DNA of 64,000 bases, taken from assembly GCA_032821775.1 (NCBI GenBank), contig JAVLRN010000001.1, positions 3,410,001-3,474,000 of the forward strand, read 5' to 3'. Below, one piece after another: positions 1 through 11,787 of this stretch (its first letter is position 1; each line of letters starts with the position of its first letter). The notes beneath the pieces are model-generated. The model was not told the DNA's origin, did no database searches, and saw only the letters and a program-made list of their open reading frames with translations. Both the position numbers and the translations under genes were made by a program. Source of the stretch: Sanguinoderma infundibulare (lineage: Eukaryota > Basidiomycota > Agaricomycetes > Polyporales > Polyporaceae).

Positions 1-40
1 AAAGAGACGGCGTAGATTCTGATCATTTCTTTGATTTTAG

Positions 41-1643
41 CCATGGCGCGTCCAATACCGTCGGCAAGAAGGTGGTGGAATCGAGAGGGCTACACTGAAA
101 TCGCTCAATGACGAGCTCCGTGTCAACGCGCAGGGTGCTTATGAACTCGTTTCGGTAGGTTTCGGTAAGTTGTTATAAGTAACAGCGGGCTGAATGTATG
201 CACAGGTCACCGACTCCCAATGCCCTGGCACTGTGGTCGAAGGTGAATCCACCTACCATGTAGAGCACGTCCCACGGCCTGCCGCGAAGCTCTCGCCGGA
301 TGTCCGATCCAAATACGAGCGTTACAATGGCTCTCACATCCTTCCCGCAATCTGCGAAGGCACGAACGACAATGTGGACCTGGACCTTACTGGTACGTGC
401 TCGTCGTATCGTTTTCCAGGCCTAGAAGCTTGAGCTCTGCCGCAGGTCGCCCGCCGTTCCAAATCATGTACAACATCGCGAAGGACGACGGGCTCGGAGG
501 GACCAAACTCCTCGACCAGCCGACGTTCAGCAGCATCCAGCCTCGAACTCGCTTCCAGCTTCGCACATCGGAGCCGTCGAGGATCTACTACGAAGTCAAG
601 CAGATCGGTGACGCTGCCTACCCGCTGGCCAAGAATAAGGACGCCATCATTCCTCGCTCTGAACGCCTCTTGTTTGAGCAACAGGTTCTCATGAGACCCT
701 CTGCCCGGTTCAAGAACCACAACCGCCTCTCCTACTGCTTCAACGACGCGCTCACCTCCCAGGACTACTCCCACAGCGACGGCCTGGTCGTCCTCGAAGG
801 CACGCCCCCCTTCCAGCTCCGAGTCTCGGTCCGCAACCTCGCCGCGAGTGAGACGCACACGGAGACGATCGAGCTCTGGGACACGCACTGGCGCGTGCAC
901 CTCCCGAACTACACCTTCCGCTCGATCGGCCCGCACCAGGTCGTGCTCGAGTCCGTCAAGGACGCGAGCCACTGCGAGCAGGTCGCGCCCGACCCGCTCT
1001 TCCGCGCCATCTGGGTCGACGTCGCCGAGACGGCGGCGATCATCCCCTTCAGCCGCCGCGAGGACTACTGCGTCGGGGACGCGATCCCCTTCCAGCTCGA
1101 GGGCACGCCGCCCTGGACGATCGGCTACCGCGCCGGCGGCAAGGCGCACACGCAGGAGGCCAAGCTCTCGCCCTGGTCCGTGCCGCAGGCGGCGCCCGGC
1201 GAGTTCGCCATCACGTCCGTCGCGCACCAGCAGCGGATGTGCAAGACGGCCGTGACCGACCTCCGGTACACGGTCCACCCGCTGCCGTCGGCGCAGGTCG
1301 GGCACGGGAAGCGCATCGTGCAGGACATCCACGAGGGCGACCAGGCCGAGATCGTGTTCACGCTCATCGGCGAGCCGCCGTTCACGTTCACTTACCAGCG
1401 TGCGGAGCTCAGCCCGCGCAAGGGCGCGCAGGGCAAGGTGCTCGAGACGCACACCGTTTCGGGCGTGACCACAAAAGAATACTCGATCTTCTCTGCGTTG
1501 GAAGGTGTGTGCTTCGTGTCCCCTACCTGGCAGCGTTTTAACTCATGCATGAAACAACAGGGACGTGGACAATTACGTCGATCTCTGACAGATACTGCAG
1601 ATATCCGCCTGCGCAACAGGACGGCGCAGAGAAGTCTAGGTAA
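41..1643 (+). CDS. POM152: Nucleoporin POM152, 3' part (5' end outside window)
   Basis: C-terminal 480 residues of the membrane nucleoporin POM152, which helps anchor the nuclear pore complex and projects a string of immunoglobulin-like domains into the perinuclear space. Visible exons are 41-154, 206-392, 446-1504 and 1561-1643; an acceptor AG at 39-40 shows that more exons lie to the left. All introns are GT-AG and 51-56 bp. The part seen contains four repeats of the proline-aromatic signature typical of the Pom152 Ig-like units (GRPPFQI, GTPPFQLRV, GTPPWTIGY, GEPPFTFTY) and ends with the family-typical tail around WTITSISDRYCRYPP. The transmembrane segment and N-terminus are not in the window. 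Identification rests on recognised family sequence; confidence is high. The next gene is convergent, about 270 bp away. Confidence 0.9.
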
Positions 1644-1912
1644 TGACGGTCTACCTCACGTACACAAAATGTCCTTCATGTTATGGTTTGCATGCAATGA
1701 TTTCGCGACGTCTTCACGTTCCTTGCATCTTACTATGGTAGCACGTACTAATCTTGGCAAATATCGTCCGGCCTCGTTTCATCGTTCCCCGTTGTGACGG
1801 ATTTGTGTTCTCAGGCTGATCAGATACGGGAGCGAGTGATCTCGTCGGGCTGAGAGATGATTGATTTCGTTACTGCTTCTAGCTACACAACATGACGCGA
1901 CTACGAAAAGGT

Positions 1913-3361
1913 TTATACCTGAGCGGAGGCGATGTAGAACCACTTGGAGACTTAAAAATGAAACAAAATGGTCAGTACACATTGCAAGGCCATGAAATGT
2001 GAGATGCGCACTAGAGGGGTCGATCGGGCCAGGAGGCTTGCGGGAGTCGAGAGGAATGCTGGCGTACGCAGGGTCGGTCTTGGGGGTGTAGCCAGGGGAG
2101 TTGGGGACAGAGACGTTGCGGCTGTCGAAGGGAGCGCAAAGTTCGATCAGGACGCACAAACACTTCGAAAAAGCACAATACGCACATCGAAAGGTCGTAC
2201 GAAGCCGTCTTGGCGGGGCTCTCGCCGGTGACGAGGCGGCGCCAGGCCTCGTGGCACTCGTGGATGATCTCTGTCGCGTACTTCTTATTCTTGGCCTCGC
2301 CCGAGAACGCAAAGTTGTTCTCGGGCTTGCCGTCGGGGATCTTGTAGATCCGGAACCACTCGTTGGTCGCGCGGATGAGGCCGGGGAGCTGGCGCTCGAC
2401 GTCCTCGATGTCGTTCATGCGGGACGCGAGCGGGTCGCGGACGTCGATGACGATCACCTTCCAGTCCGTCTCGCCCTCGTCGAGGAGGGCCATGATGCCG
2501 AGGACCTTGACCTGCTTGACCTGGCCGACGTAGCCGACCTGCTCGCCGATCTCGCACACGTCGAGCGGGTCGTTGTCGCCCTTGGCCTTGGTCTCGGGAT
2601 GCGTCTGCTGCGGGTCCTCCCAGGTCTGGTCGTGTCGGTGCCGTGCCGTGCCGGAATGGGGGCGGGACGCCGACGCACATGCGCGCGCGAACGTGCACAC
2701 GAGCGGATGTACGAAGGAGACGGGGTGGGGGGAGCGATCGAACAAGGACGGGCAGATAACAGATCAACGTCCTTGTCCACGTTCCAGAGACTCGAGCCGC
2801 GACACGCGCGCACGCACCTGGGGGAACGCGCCGTAGTTCCAGATGTAGCCGTGGTGGGGGAAGCAGTTGCGGACGAAGCGGAGGCGGCCCTTCTTGACGT
2901 CCTGCTTGATGGGGTTGAAGGGCTCCTCCTTGGAGATCTCCATCTTTGCGTTCGTCCAGCGGGGGACCTCGACGATCATGTTCAGGATGCCATTGTTCTG
3001 GTCGGCGAAGAGGGGGATGTCGTGGAAGGGCGAGACGACGCTCCCGTTGTGCTCTATGTACGCGCGGTGCTCTGCGGGCGGGGGTCAGCGCGAACGAACG
3101 CGGGGTAGAGAGGAGACACGTCGGACGGTGCGCGCTTCGCGGGGGTCATGAACGCAAAGACGGAAGGGATGTATATGGCACGCAAGGACGATGCATGGTG
3201 CATGATCTACACCATCTGGGTATGCAACGATGGGGATCGAGGGAGGTTCTGAGTACTCACCGAGAGTGTTAGGTGCGCCGATGAGGCGTGTGGCGTACTC
3301 TGCAAGCACAGTGAGCGCGAGCCCACAAACGACGAGCACGGGCTGGACACTCACGGGACAT
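1913..3361 (-). CDS. IPP1: Soluble inorganic pyrophosphatase
   Basis: Family I cytosolic inorganic pyrophosphatase, which hydrolyses diphosphate to two phosphates with Mg2+ and so drives biosynthetic reactions forward. Exons on the minus strand, in order: 3355-3361, 3261-3299, 2818-3071, 2186-2625, 2012-2121, 1913-1950, together 888 nt and 295 residues, close to the yeast enzyme (about 287). The catalytic acidic signature DNDPLDV, the block [28 protein letters not shown] and [14 protein letters not shown] are all present, and the C-terminus ends [10 protein letters not shown] as in fungal orthologs. The first coding exon holds only seven bases (ATG TCC C); it is chosen because joining it to 3261-3299 gives an N-terminus like yeast ([15 protein letters not shown]). 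Essential in yeast. Convergent with POM152. Confidence 0.95.
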
Positions 3362-4233
3362 GATGGAGGAGGAGGAGAAGAGACGGGTGTGGTGGACGAG
3401 GCGGCGGAGGGCGATGGCACTCATCCCTGGCCGAATCTGGCGAGTGGTATATGTGCGTGCGGAGCTCCGCGGTGTTGTCTCTCAATCCGTCACGATTATC
3501 GCCCGCATCGCCTAGATAATCTCTCTTATTCCGCACCTCATCCTATCCCTTTCCGCACAATTCCCATCCGCTGCCCAAGCCACTGTACAAAACACGTCGA
3601 GGGGTGCCATGTCCGTCGCAACCCCTGTCATCTCGCAGCCACCCTTGAACCTCTTCGATCCAGTCACTGCATAGATATTCCACCGATCATCACATGCTGT
3701 GAATTGCGCAAACGACGTGTGGCCAGAAGCATGGGTATAACTTATTCTTCATCGCCCCAAAACATACGGAGTAAACAGAAGCTGACAAGGACGTCACGGA
3801 CAATCCGACATATGACCATGATCAATTTCAACGGCGCTTTTGAGGACATTGGGAGGCCTTCGGTCCATTGATCTTCGAAGTTCTCGCGGCCTTGACCGGT
3901 TCGCCGCTTCCCAGAAGAGCTACCATGTAATGGGTACCTGAAGATCGCTCTGCAAGAGTGTGCACTCGATACTCACATGCGTTCTACAACAACATTGCAT
4001 TTCTACGGGCAGCTCTTCTAGACTACCTTTTGACTACGTCCGATCGTACATCATGTTCCCCTTCGTAAATACCTTCAGCAGATACAAGAAATAAATGCAA
4101 GCACAACAGCAACGATGGAATAAGTACATGAACGAGGGTGTGTGAGTGTGTGGGTCAGTGAAGGTGGCATCCAACGTAAATCCGTGGCCTGGAAGAATCA
4201 GGCCTTTTGTGAACGTGCATGCAAGATGGTAGC
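3362..4233. other. Intergenic, promoter side of IPP1 and 3' side of homocitrate synthase
   Basis: About 870 bases upstream of the pyrophosphatase start and downstream of the homocitrate synthase stop, both on the minus strand. Short open frames occur but none has a recognisable product or splice pattern. I see no RNA gene or repeat here. Confidence 0.6.
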
Positions 4234-5958
<1,725 letters not shown>

Positions 5959-6806
5959 CTCGTTGTCTTTTGGCAGGCGGAGGGCGTCGGCGACGACGAC
6001 GACGGGGATAGATGGTGGAGGTGAGAGTGGGCGGGGAGGAAGAGGTGCTAGTAGAGAAGGGGGGTCGGCATCGACGGCTTTTTCAGAAGCAAAAGTTGGC
6101 TTGAGTCATTGGAGCCTGTCATGTGACCTCCCTCCCTCAACCTGGCGAGTGGTACCGGCTCGGACGGCAACCCACGCCCCCTGCGACGAATGCGACAAAT
6201 CGGCGAGGCTGTCCAGCTAATTTTTCGCGGCGACGCCGTTGCGGCGGGTGCGGTAAGTAGCGTCAAACAAGCATCTCAGTCGCCAGGCTAGGGATGATGC
6301 ATATGCCTGTGACAGCGATCGATGCGGCACGAACGTTCGCCCGAGCCTTCAATGCAATTCCTTAAAGGCCATCCTCAAGATTACAGCATTAATCACTGTT
6401 TCATAGAGCAGATGATGCTTGGATGGTGCGTACTACTACTTTCGTGTACACTCCGATTAACACGTGCCGAACTATGCTAAGGAAACATGCAGCACTGCGC
6501 GCCCCGTAGGTAGTGAAAATGGAGACGTCCAAACCCCAACCAATAGGTCGGGGAATAGTCGACTTTTGGCCTGTGGGAATTGACGAAGTTAGCTGGGGGT
6601 TCTACTCGGCGAAATTCGACGGATTACTTTCCGATTCACCAGTTTTCTCAAAATGGGATCCGGGCGGAATATCCGGGCTTGGGTGTTGTATTCCGATGAG
6701 ATTTCATCAGGAAAAATCCACCTTGCTCCCAAGCACTCTCGATGCTATTCTGGTAGCACACTCGAAATAAAATGGAAATTTGTTATTGATTTTATCCCCT
6801 AAGAAC
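5959..6806. other. Intergenic, promoter region of homocitrate synthase
   Basis: About 850 bases with the Gcn4-type site near the left end. The right half (6500-6780) is relatively AT-rich and contains an 85-codon open frame with no recognisable product. I see no terminal repeats or transposase. Confidence 0.5.
6102..6108. promoter_or_regulatory. Gcn4/CPC1-type site TGAGTCA upstream of homocitrate synthase
   Basis: The palindromic heptamer TGAGTCA sits 144 bp upstream of the homocitrate synthase ATG. This is the core element of Gcn4/CpcA-type bZIP factors that induce amino-acid biosynthetic genes on starvation (established in yeast and filamentous ascomycetes). Its use here is inferred from position and the pathway. 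Confidence 0.55.
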
Positions 6807-7484
6807 CTACATACACAGAGCGAATGCACGATATATAGACGACAGCAAAACCCAACCTTGCTCTTCCTCAGGCTGCCTTCGGTCTGTGCCATGCGGTCGA
6901 GACTGAGGCTGCTCTTCATGCTTGCGCGGCGCCTTTGTCACCACCCGTGTCTGACAATTCCTATAGGCGTTGTCATAATAGTCTTGGGCGTGGTGCCAGT
7001 CCGAGATGCCCTTGTACTGCGCCCCGGACACACCGACAGTATTCTGCGTCACATCTAACCTATAACCCAATCCAAAACACGTCAACGTCCATCCCACATC
7101 ACTCAATAGCACCCAATTGTAGGCTATGAAGCCCCCCTGGAGCCTCGCACGAGCGAGGGACGGAGGGGTGGGAGAGGGCCCCACGTGGCCAAGCATGCTG
7201 CGGCTGCTCACCGACAAAGTCGCCAGAAGACTCAACTCGACTCACCATTCCTTATACACGCCAGGCCTGATGCCGACGAGGACGACATATGCTTCTTTCT
7301 TCATCCTTGGCGGGTCACAGCCCCACGGTGCGCACAAGGGGGGGACAGAGGCAAAATTCGACAGGGTGGAGAGGTGAGCGGGGAGGAGAGAGGCAAAAAG
7401 CGTCGCGACGCACCCGTGTCCTTGGGTCCCCCCAAGGAGGACGTCTCCAGAGAGGGAAACTTCATCGCAACTGTGCGCAGACAT
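6807..7484 (-). CDS. RNase H1 N-terminal (viroplasmin-like) domain protein, model uncertain
   Basis: Two exons carry one domain: 7246-7484 and 6807-7059 (492 nt, 163 residues if translation starts at the ATG at 7484). Across the 186-bp intron the protein reads AYVVLVGIRPGVYKEWLDV then VGVSGAQYKGISDWHHAQDYY, which is the fold-signature of the small RNase H1 N-terminal / caulimovirus viroplasmin-like domain (PF01693 type): the aromatic-VxxGRxPGxY strand and the GxxGAxYKGF block. In RNase H1 this domain binds RNA-DNA hybrids; in basidiomycetes it is often found alone in proteins of unknown role, without a catalytic RNase H domain, and none is seen here. The C-terminal 45 residues are charged and unrecognised. 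The start is not certain: an upstream segment (7679-7880) may belong to the gene but has an in-frame stop. Confidence 0.55.
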
Positions 7485-7678
7485 CGCTAAAGAAGGCGAC
7501 ACATGTGATCAATGGCTTGGAGTGGTGCACGAGAAGGGCAGTGTTGAGCGCATAGCAGACTCACCAATCGAAGCTGACAGTCCCGTGTGAGGGACTAGCC
7601 AACAGCGAACGAGAACAGGGAGGAGGGATAGGAAAGGCGACAAATGCAATGCGTCTGAAGGAGAAGTAAGGTAGACTC

Positions 7679-7880
7679 ACATTAGTGAAACCAGCAGCCA
7701 TCTGGCCATTGTAGGAGAAACCTCAGAGGACGCCCATAGCGGGGAGACCCATGCTGAGCATGTTGTAGCCATTGAAGGGGTTGTACGGGCTCGAGCTGTT
7801 GGGTCTGGGGCTTGTACAGGCCGGCCGTGTTGGGACTCTGGCCGCATCAGCGCCGCCGACAGTGTCCATGGACCTCTTCT
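7679..7880 (-). pseudogene. Possible interrupted 5' exon of the RNase H1-N gene
   Basis: On the minus strand this segment reads as a plausible Pro/Asn-rich exon (RPNSSSPYNPFNGYNMLSMG) leading to GFSYNGQMAAGFTN and then a good donor GTGAGT at 7678, but a TGA stop lies between the two blocks (at the position of an expected arginine-type codon). Either the gene is broken here, or translation starts downstream of the stop, or the segment is non-coding. No family match was recognised for this part. Confidence 0.3.
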
Positions 7881-9030
7881 GGCAGGGAGAGAGATAAGTG
7901 GTCGGTGAGCTGGCTGCATGCGGTGAGAGGTGGGATGGAGCAGCTCAGAGCGAGTTGGAGAGGAAAAGAGGCGGACACGGACAAAGAGAGCTGTCGGTTG
8001 GTAACTTGGCGTCGTCAGGAGATCACATGGAGGTTTAGGGCCGGTGCGTTGTCGCTGTCCGTCAACCACACGTGCGTGCGCTACTCTCGGTTTGCTCAAC
8101 TCGTAACTGTATGTCGTTTTCCGCCTGTTTTCTATTCGTTATAATCACGAGTATTAGTTGGGTCTCTCGGGCGGCAAGCATAATAGCGAAAACGTATCCA
8201 TTTCCCCTACGTCGCAAAACCTCCGAAGTTTGTACTAGTCCGAATTAGCCCCGACTTACGATCGTGAAACGGAATTCTTCCGGCTTTTCCTGTCACTTAT
8301 CCCGACCTATGGGGCGCGTAGTGCAGGTCGTACCCTGACTGTGAGTTGGCGTGATAACAGAAGTCCTGAACCTCGATCTTGTATGAAAGGCGTGCCGAAC
8401 TAATTCTCGGGGATCCTTTCACCGCTATTCTCCCACCAGTGTCCAACGTAACATGGCCACTTGGGACTGTTCGACTCGTCTGACCGTTCACCTTCAAGTT
8501 CTTCAAGGCGGCCTTGGCCCAACTAGCATTGCCGCGCGGACATCCCCGCTCCGCGGTTCATCATCTCCTTAGAATGCAAGGCATCGGGCAAATGGAGGCG
8601 TTCCCGCGTACGCACACCAATTCGGCGCGTACATGCTTCTTCCACGTCCACGCCCCTAAGTCCGAGGTCGACGCGGGAGCAACACTCATGAAGAGAACAA
8701 ACATTAGCAATGTTTGTGACAGCGTAGCGCAAAGCCAGGCAACTGAAAACATTCGAACCAAATTCAACCAACAGCGTCCTGAATGCGCATTTATTTAATC
8801 CAAATGGAAAGAGACGATCGTTATGGCCTGCAGAGCAACGCTATTCCATGCGAAACCCTCGTCAACAGGTTTCCATGCACACTTGTTCGTGTCCGAGTCA
8901 CCTCTTACTGTGCACTTACCTGCTCGACGACCACCTTTTATCGTCCTCTTTGTTATCCTAACCTTCAAACAGCTTCCGTCGTATGATCTGCGTATCCAGT
9001 CGACCAAAAAAGAGACCTATCCGTTTCGAC
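7881..9030. other. Gene-poor stretch
   Basis: More than 1.1 kb without a convincing gene on either strand. Open frames are short (under 110 codons), lack splice continuity and match nothing I recognise. Confidence 0.5.
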
Positions 9031-9118
9031 ATTGACCTTGGGAATCGAACCCAGCTGGACCGTCTCGCATTTTGCTAATGCAAAGCGACGGGGGTCACAC
9101 GACTAGACCATCGAGCCC
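9031..9118 (-). ncRNA. Degenerate tRNA-like Pol III element
   Basis: The minus strand has an A box (TGGTCTAGTCG) and a perfect B box (GGTTCGATTCC) at tRNA spacing, a five-pair anticodon-type stem (CCGTC/GACGG) enclosing a 22-base hairpin (TTTGC/GCAAA inside), and a run of six T (9011-9006) about 20 bases past the 3' end that could stop Pol III. The acceptor halves (GGCTCGA and GGTCAAT) do not pair, and the T-stem has a mismatch, so it is not a normal tRNA. It may be a decayed tRNA with intron or the head of a tRNA-derived repeat. The anticodon cannot be read safely. Confidence 0.4.
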
Positions 9119-9538
9119 TGCTGCATAGTGGAGTGCAAGTTGCTAGCAGATGCGTTGGTATCCCCTGAAGCTTGAAGTTCAGACGCCACGATGGTGTCAA
9201 ATCGTCGTGAAAGTCTGCAGAGTACATTATACTCCTTCACTCCCTAATTCATCGCGGAGAGAGTGCAACCATATCATTTCCGAATAAAGGAAGTGCATAC
9301 AGGCATTCATGGAAAGTACTTAAACGTGACGCACAAAGAATCAGTTGTACAGAGGCAAATAGGGTAAATGGTAATTACGATCCGCGTAAACGAGTGTGCT
9401 TGAGATGTAGGAGAGATCTGAGGTAAGGTCATAAGGAGCGGTGGTTGGGATCGGGAACTTAGGATAAAGTAAGTCTGGCCGCCCAGACGAGATGTGCGAG
9501 AGGTGCTCTTTGGACAGCTCGTCTAGTGGTAAGAAGGT
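9119..9538. other. Intergenic
   Basis: About 420 bases between the tRNA-like element and the stop of the first leucine-rich gene. A short imperfect duplication of GGTAAGAAGG with flanking CTAG lies at 9537-9557, overlapping the stop codon. Nothing else seen. Confidence 0.5.
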
Positions 9539-10834
9539 CTAGAGGTAAGAAGGCCTAGGGATGAACCCGGCTGTATAAAAGTATGCACCCGCCCCACGGT
9601 CCCTCAAGAGGGCATATTTCGCGTACGAGGACTTCACCAGCTTGTCCGCTGTCCCCTGGAGGGACGCAGGCTCGAGTAACCCCTCGTCGGGCGAAACGAC
9701 GTCTAGGGTCAGGCTCGGGAGCGTGTGGCAGTAGATCTTCTTGCGAGCCTCGAAGCACCCAGAGATCTGCTCGAGCAACGTATCGGAGAACACAACGTTG
9801 GACAGCTCGAGTTCCTGCAGAAGCTCGCCGATCGTGGGGTTGCCTTGGATCGTCCCGTCCGGCTTGTATTCCACCTCGACCTGAGCGTCGGCAAGGACGT
9901 CGAAGAGAGTCAGGGTCGGCGGGAGTGCGGACGGCCTCTCGGTGTTGCGGACTCGAAGGCGCGACAAGTTGGGGAAGAACTCGAGCAGTTCCTTCCAGGT
10001 GTCTTTGGACACGTGAGCGATGTTGCCTTCGCATACGAGGGTCGTCGTGACCATCGGATACCGGAACATGAAATGGCGAGGAATAGACATCAGCAGGTCG
10101 TCGAGCCAGTCGCCACGAGTCCTGTCCGTCTGCCAAGACATATTGTACGGTGGAAGAAGCTCGAAGACGAGCTTGGTCGCCGATTCGCCCGAGCAGGTGA
10201 TGAGGACACGGTCGTCCAGGGTAACCATGACCTCGATGCAAGTCGGCTGGACCAGCGTTGGAAGCATGGGCGCACTAGAGGCGGCTAGATAATGGAAACT
10301 CCAGAGATGATCTATGGGGCGGTAGGTCGTAGGACGCATGATAACATGAGAGTCGGCGGTGTCTGGAAGATGAAGACATGGGACGAGGTACGAAACCAAA
10401 GGTACCGAGTCTTCAAGATGGAATGTTTCAAGACACTCGAATTTGACCCTACCGTTGCGATTCGGTGGGCAACCGAAGATGCTGCCGAGATTGCGGATAT
10501 GGAGGCGTTCCAGCTTGGGAGCCAACTGTTTGACAGCGTTGAGAAGGGCCAGCCACCGTCGCTCGTCTTCCGGACGGACGTCGTCCACGGCAGTGATCTG
10601 ACCTGGAATGTCTACGCGCAGGTCCGTCAGAGCCGGCATGTGGAGTTGAAGCAGTTTGCGAATGGCCGCCGACGCCGTCGAATCCGGAGAAGTGGGAGGG
10701 CATAGAGGCCGAATGCTGAGGGAAATGATGTAGTGGGAGTATTTCGTTAGGCAGTCCGGGGCGTCGTGCAAGTGGCATTCCACCACTTGTTGAAACATTA
10801 TCGTTGCCTGAACTTCGTGTGTTTGGGACGCCAT
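9539..10834 (-). CDS. Leucine-rich, F-box-family-like protein 1 (no F-box seen)
   Basis: Single-exon gene, 431 residues. The ATG at 10834 (MASQTHEVQ) is used because codons upstream in frame offer no ATG. The sequence has irregular leucine-rich repeats of the type found C-terminal to F-boxes in agaricomycete F-box proteins (LPALTDLRV-like, LERLHIRNL, LSRLRVRN), and the C-terminal block LELSNVVFSDTLLEQISGCFEARKK that it shares with the two genes at 14628 and 16910. No N-terminal F-box (LPxE...) is visible, so a role as an SCF substrate adaptor is not supported. A TATAAAA on the minus strand at 10987-10981 lies about 150 bp upstream of the ATG. Function unknown; family assignment from pattern only. 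Confidence 0.7.
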   Translation of the reverse strand: MASQTHEVQATIMFQQVVECHLHDAPDCLTKYSHYIISLSIRPLCPPTSPDSTASAAIRKLLQLHMPALTDLRVDIPGQITAVDDVRPEDERRWLALLNAVKQLAPKLERLHIRNLGSIFGCPPNRNGRVKFECLETFHLEDSVPLVSYLVPCLHLPDTADSHVIMRPTTYRPIDHLWSFHYLAASSAPMLPTLVQPTCIEVMVTLDDRVLITCSGESATKLVFELLPPYNMSWQTDRTRGDWLDDLLMSIPRHFMFRYPMVTTTLVCEGNIAHVSKDTWKELLEFFPNLSRLRVRNTERPSALPPTLTLFDVLADAQVEVEYKPDGTIQGNPTIGELLQELELSNVVFSDTLLEQISGCFEARKKIYCHTLPSLTLDVVSPDEGLLEPASLQGTADKLVKSSYAKYALLRDRGAGAYFYTAGFIPRPSYL

Positions 10835-10980
10835 CGTAAAGGCGCCTTTCCGTGGCAAAAAAAAAAAAAGAAGTCGTCAGCCAGTAGACACTTATGCAAA
10901 ATGCTGAATGGAGTGCGTACTTGTTCTGCGGTTGCGTGAGGTGTGGATAGATTTGTGAAGTGAGGTGCGTACTTAGCTCA

Positions 10981-10987
10981 TTTTATA
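10981..10987 (-). promoter_or_regulatory. TATA box of leucine-rich gene 1
   Basis: TATAAAA on the minus strand about 150 bp upstream of the ATG at 10834. The two related genes to the right have TATA boxes too. Confidence 0.5.
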
Positions 10988-11787
10988 GAATCTACAGTGC
11001 TGTGTTGTCTTCGGGTCAACCACAATTCGATGGACAGAACAAAACGCCCGCCTTTTGGCTGTAGTCCCAAAGCGTGCGCACTTTGAACCGACAGTCCACA
11101 AAGAGCTCCTGCCAACAAGCGGTGTCCGGCCGAAGCACAAAAGCATCGGAGCAACGAATTGCGAAATGTTCCTATTCAGGCAACGTTAGCGACTGCATGA
11201 CTTGACGTGGTAGAGGAACTGGAAAGCGGTGCGACGCACGCGGCACCAGCAGTGCTGGCCAATTCATGAATATCTTGTTTGCGGCCTGCACGCCATAAAC
11301 GCTACCTTGGGCAGCTCTGGACAGATCTGAAGCTTCATGAGGATAAGTACGCTTGTTGGGCAAGAGTAGAAAGGAGCGAGAGGCGCCCCTCAGACGACCG
11401 CGTATGGACACACCTGGCGACATGCAGTGCCCAACGCTGCGGCTTCACTTTTCATTCAACCACCACTGGGTGCATACTCTTTTCAGGGGTTCCCCTCGAT
11501 GTTTAACAGCATCTTCCGCATGGGATATGTCTGGGAGCGGGCAAGCTAAATGGAACGATGGACGGTCATCTGGCCATCAGAAGCTCGTGGCCGGAAGCAG
11601 TCCAATCCGCTTGTGGCTGGCGAATCAGCCCACCGACGTGCGCATATCGCCCTCGCCGACGCGACCGACCGTGCTTGGGCTCTGCTTCCCATCTCTGCCC
11701 CTCTTGACTGCCCTCCCCTCGCGCTCGTCCTCAGCCCGGCTCCTCAATCGGTCTCTTTGAGTTGCACGAGCTGTCGGGCGTTCCAGC
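10988..11787. other. Intergenic between divergent genes
   Basis: About 800 bases separating the divergent leucine-rich gene 1 and the NIPA-type transporter. Open frames are short and unrecognised; the last 200 bases before 11788 are pyrimidine-rich on the plus strand, as expected of a fungal promoter. Confidence 0.5.

Noticed and set aside
334..1452. 372-codon open frame antisense to POM152
   Set aside because: It mirrors a conserved coding exon with strong third-position GC bias; its product is low-complexity Arg/Leu/Val/Asp and matches nothing.
2101..3108. 335-codon plus-strand frame over the pyrophosphatase gene
   Set aside because: Runs through exons and introns of IPP1 on the other strand, so it is a by-product of base composition.
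6513..6770. 85-codon plus-strand frame upstream of the RNase H1-N gene
   Set aside because: Different base composition from genes and no recognisable product; could be a repeat fragment but no second copy is seen in the window.
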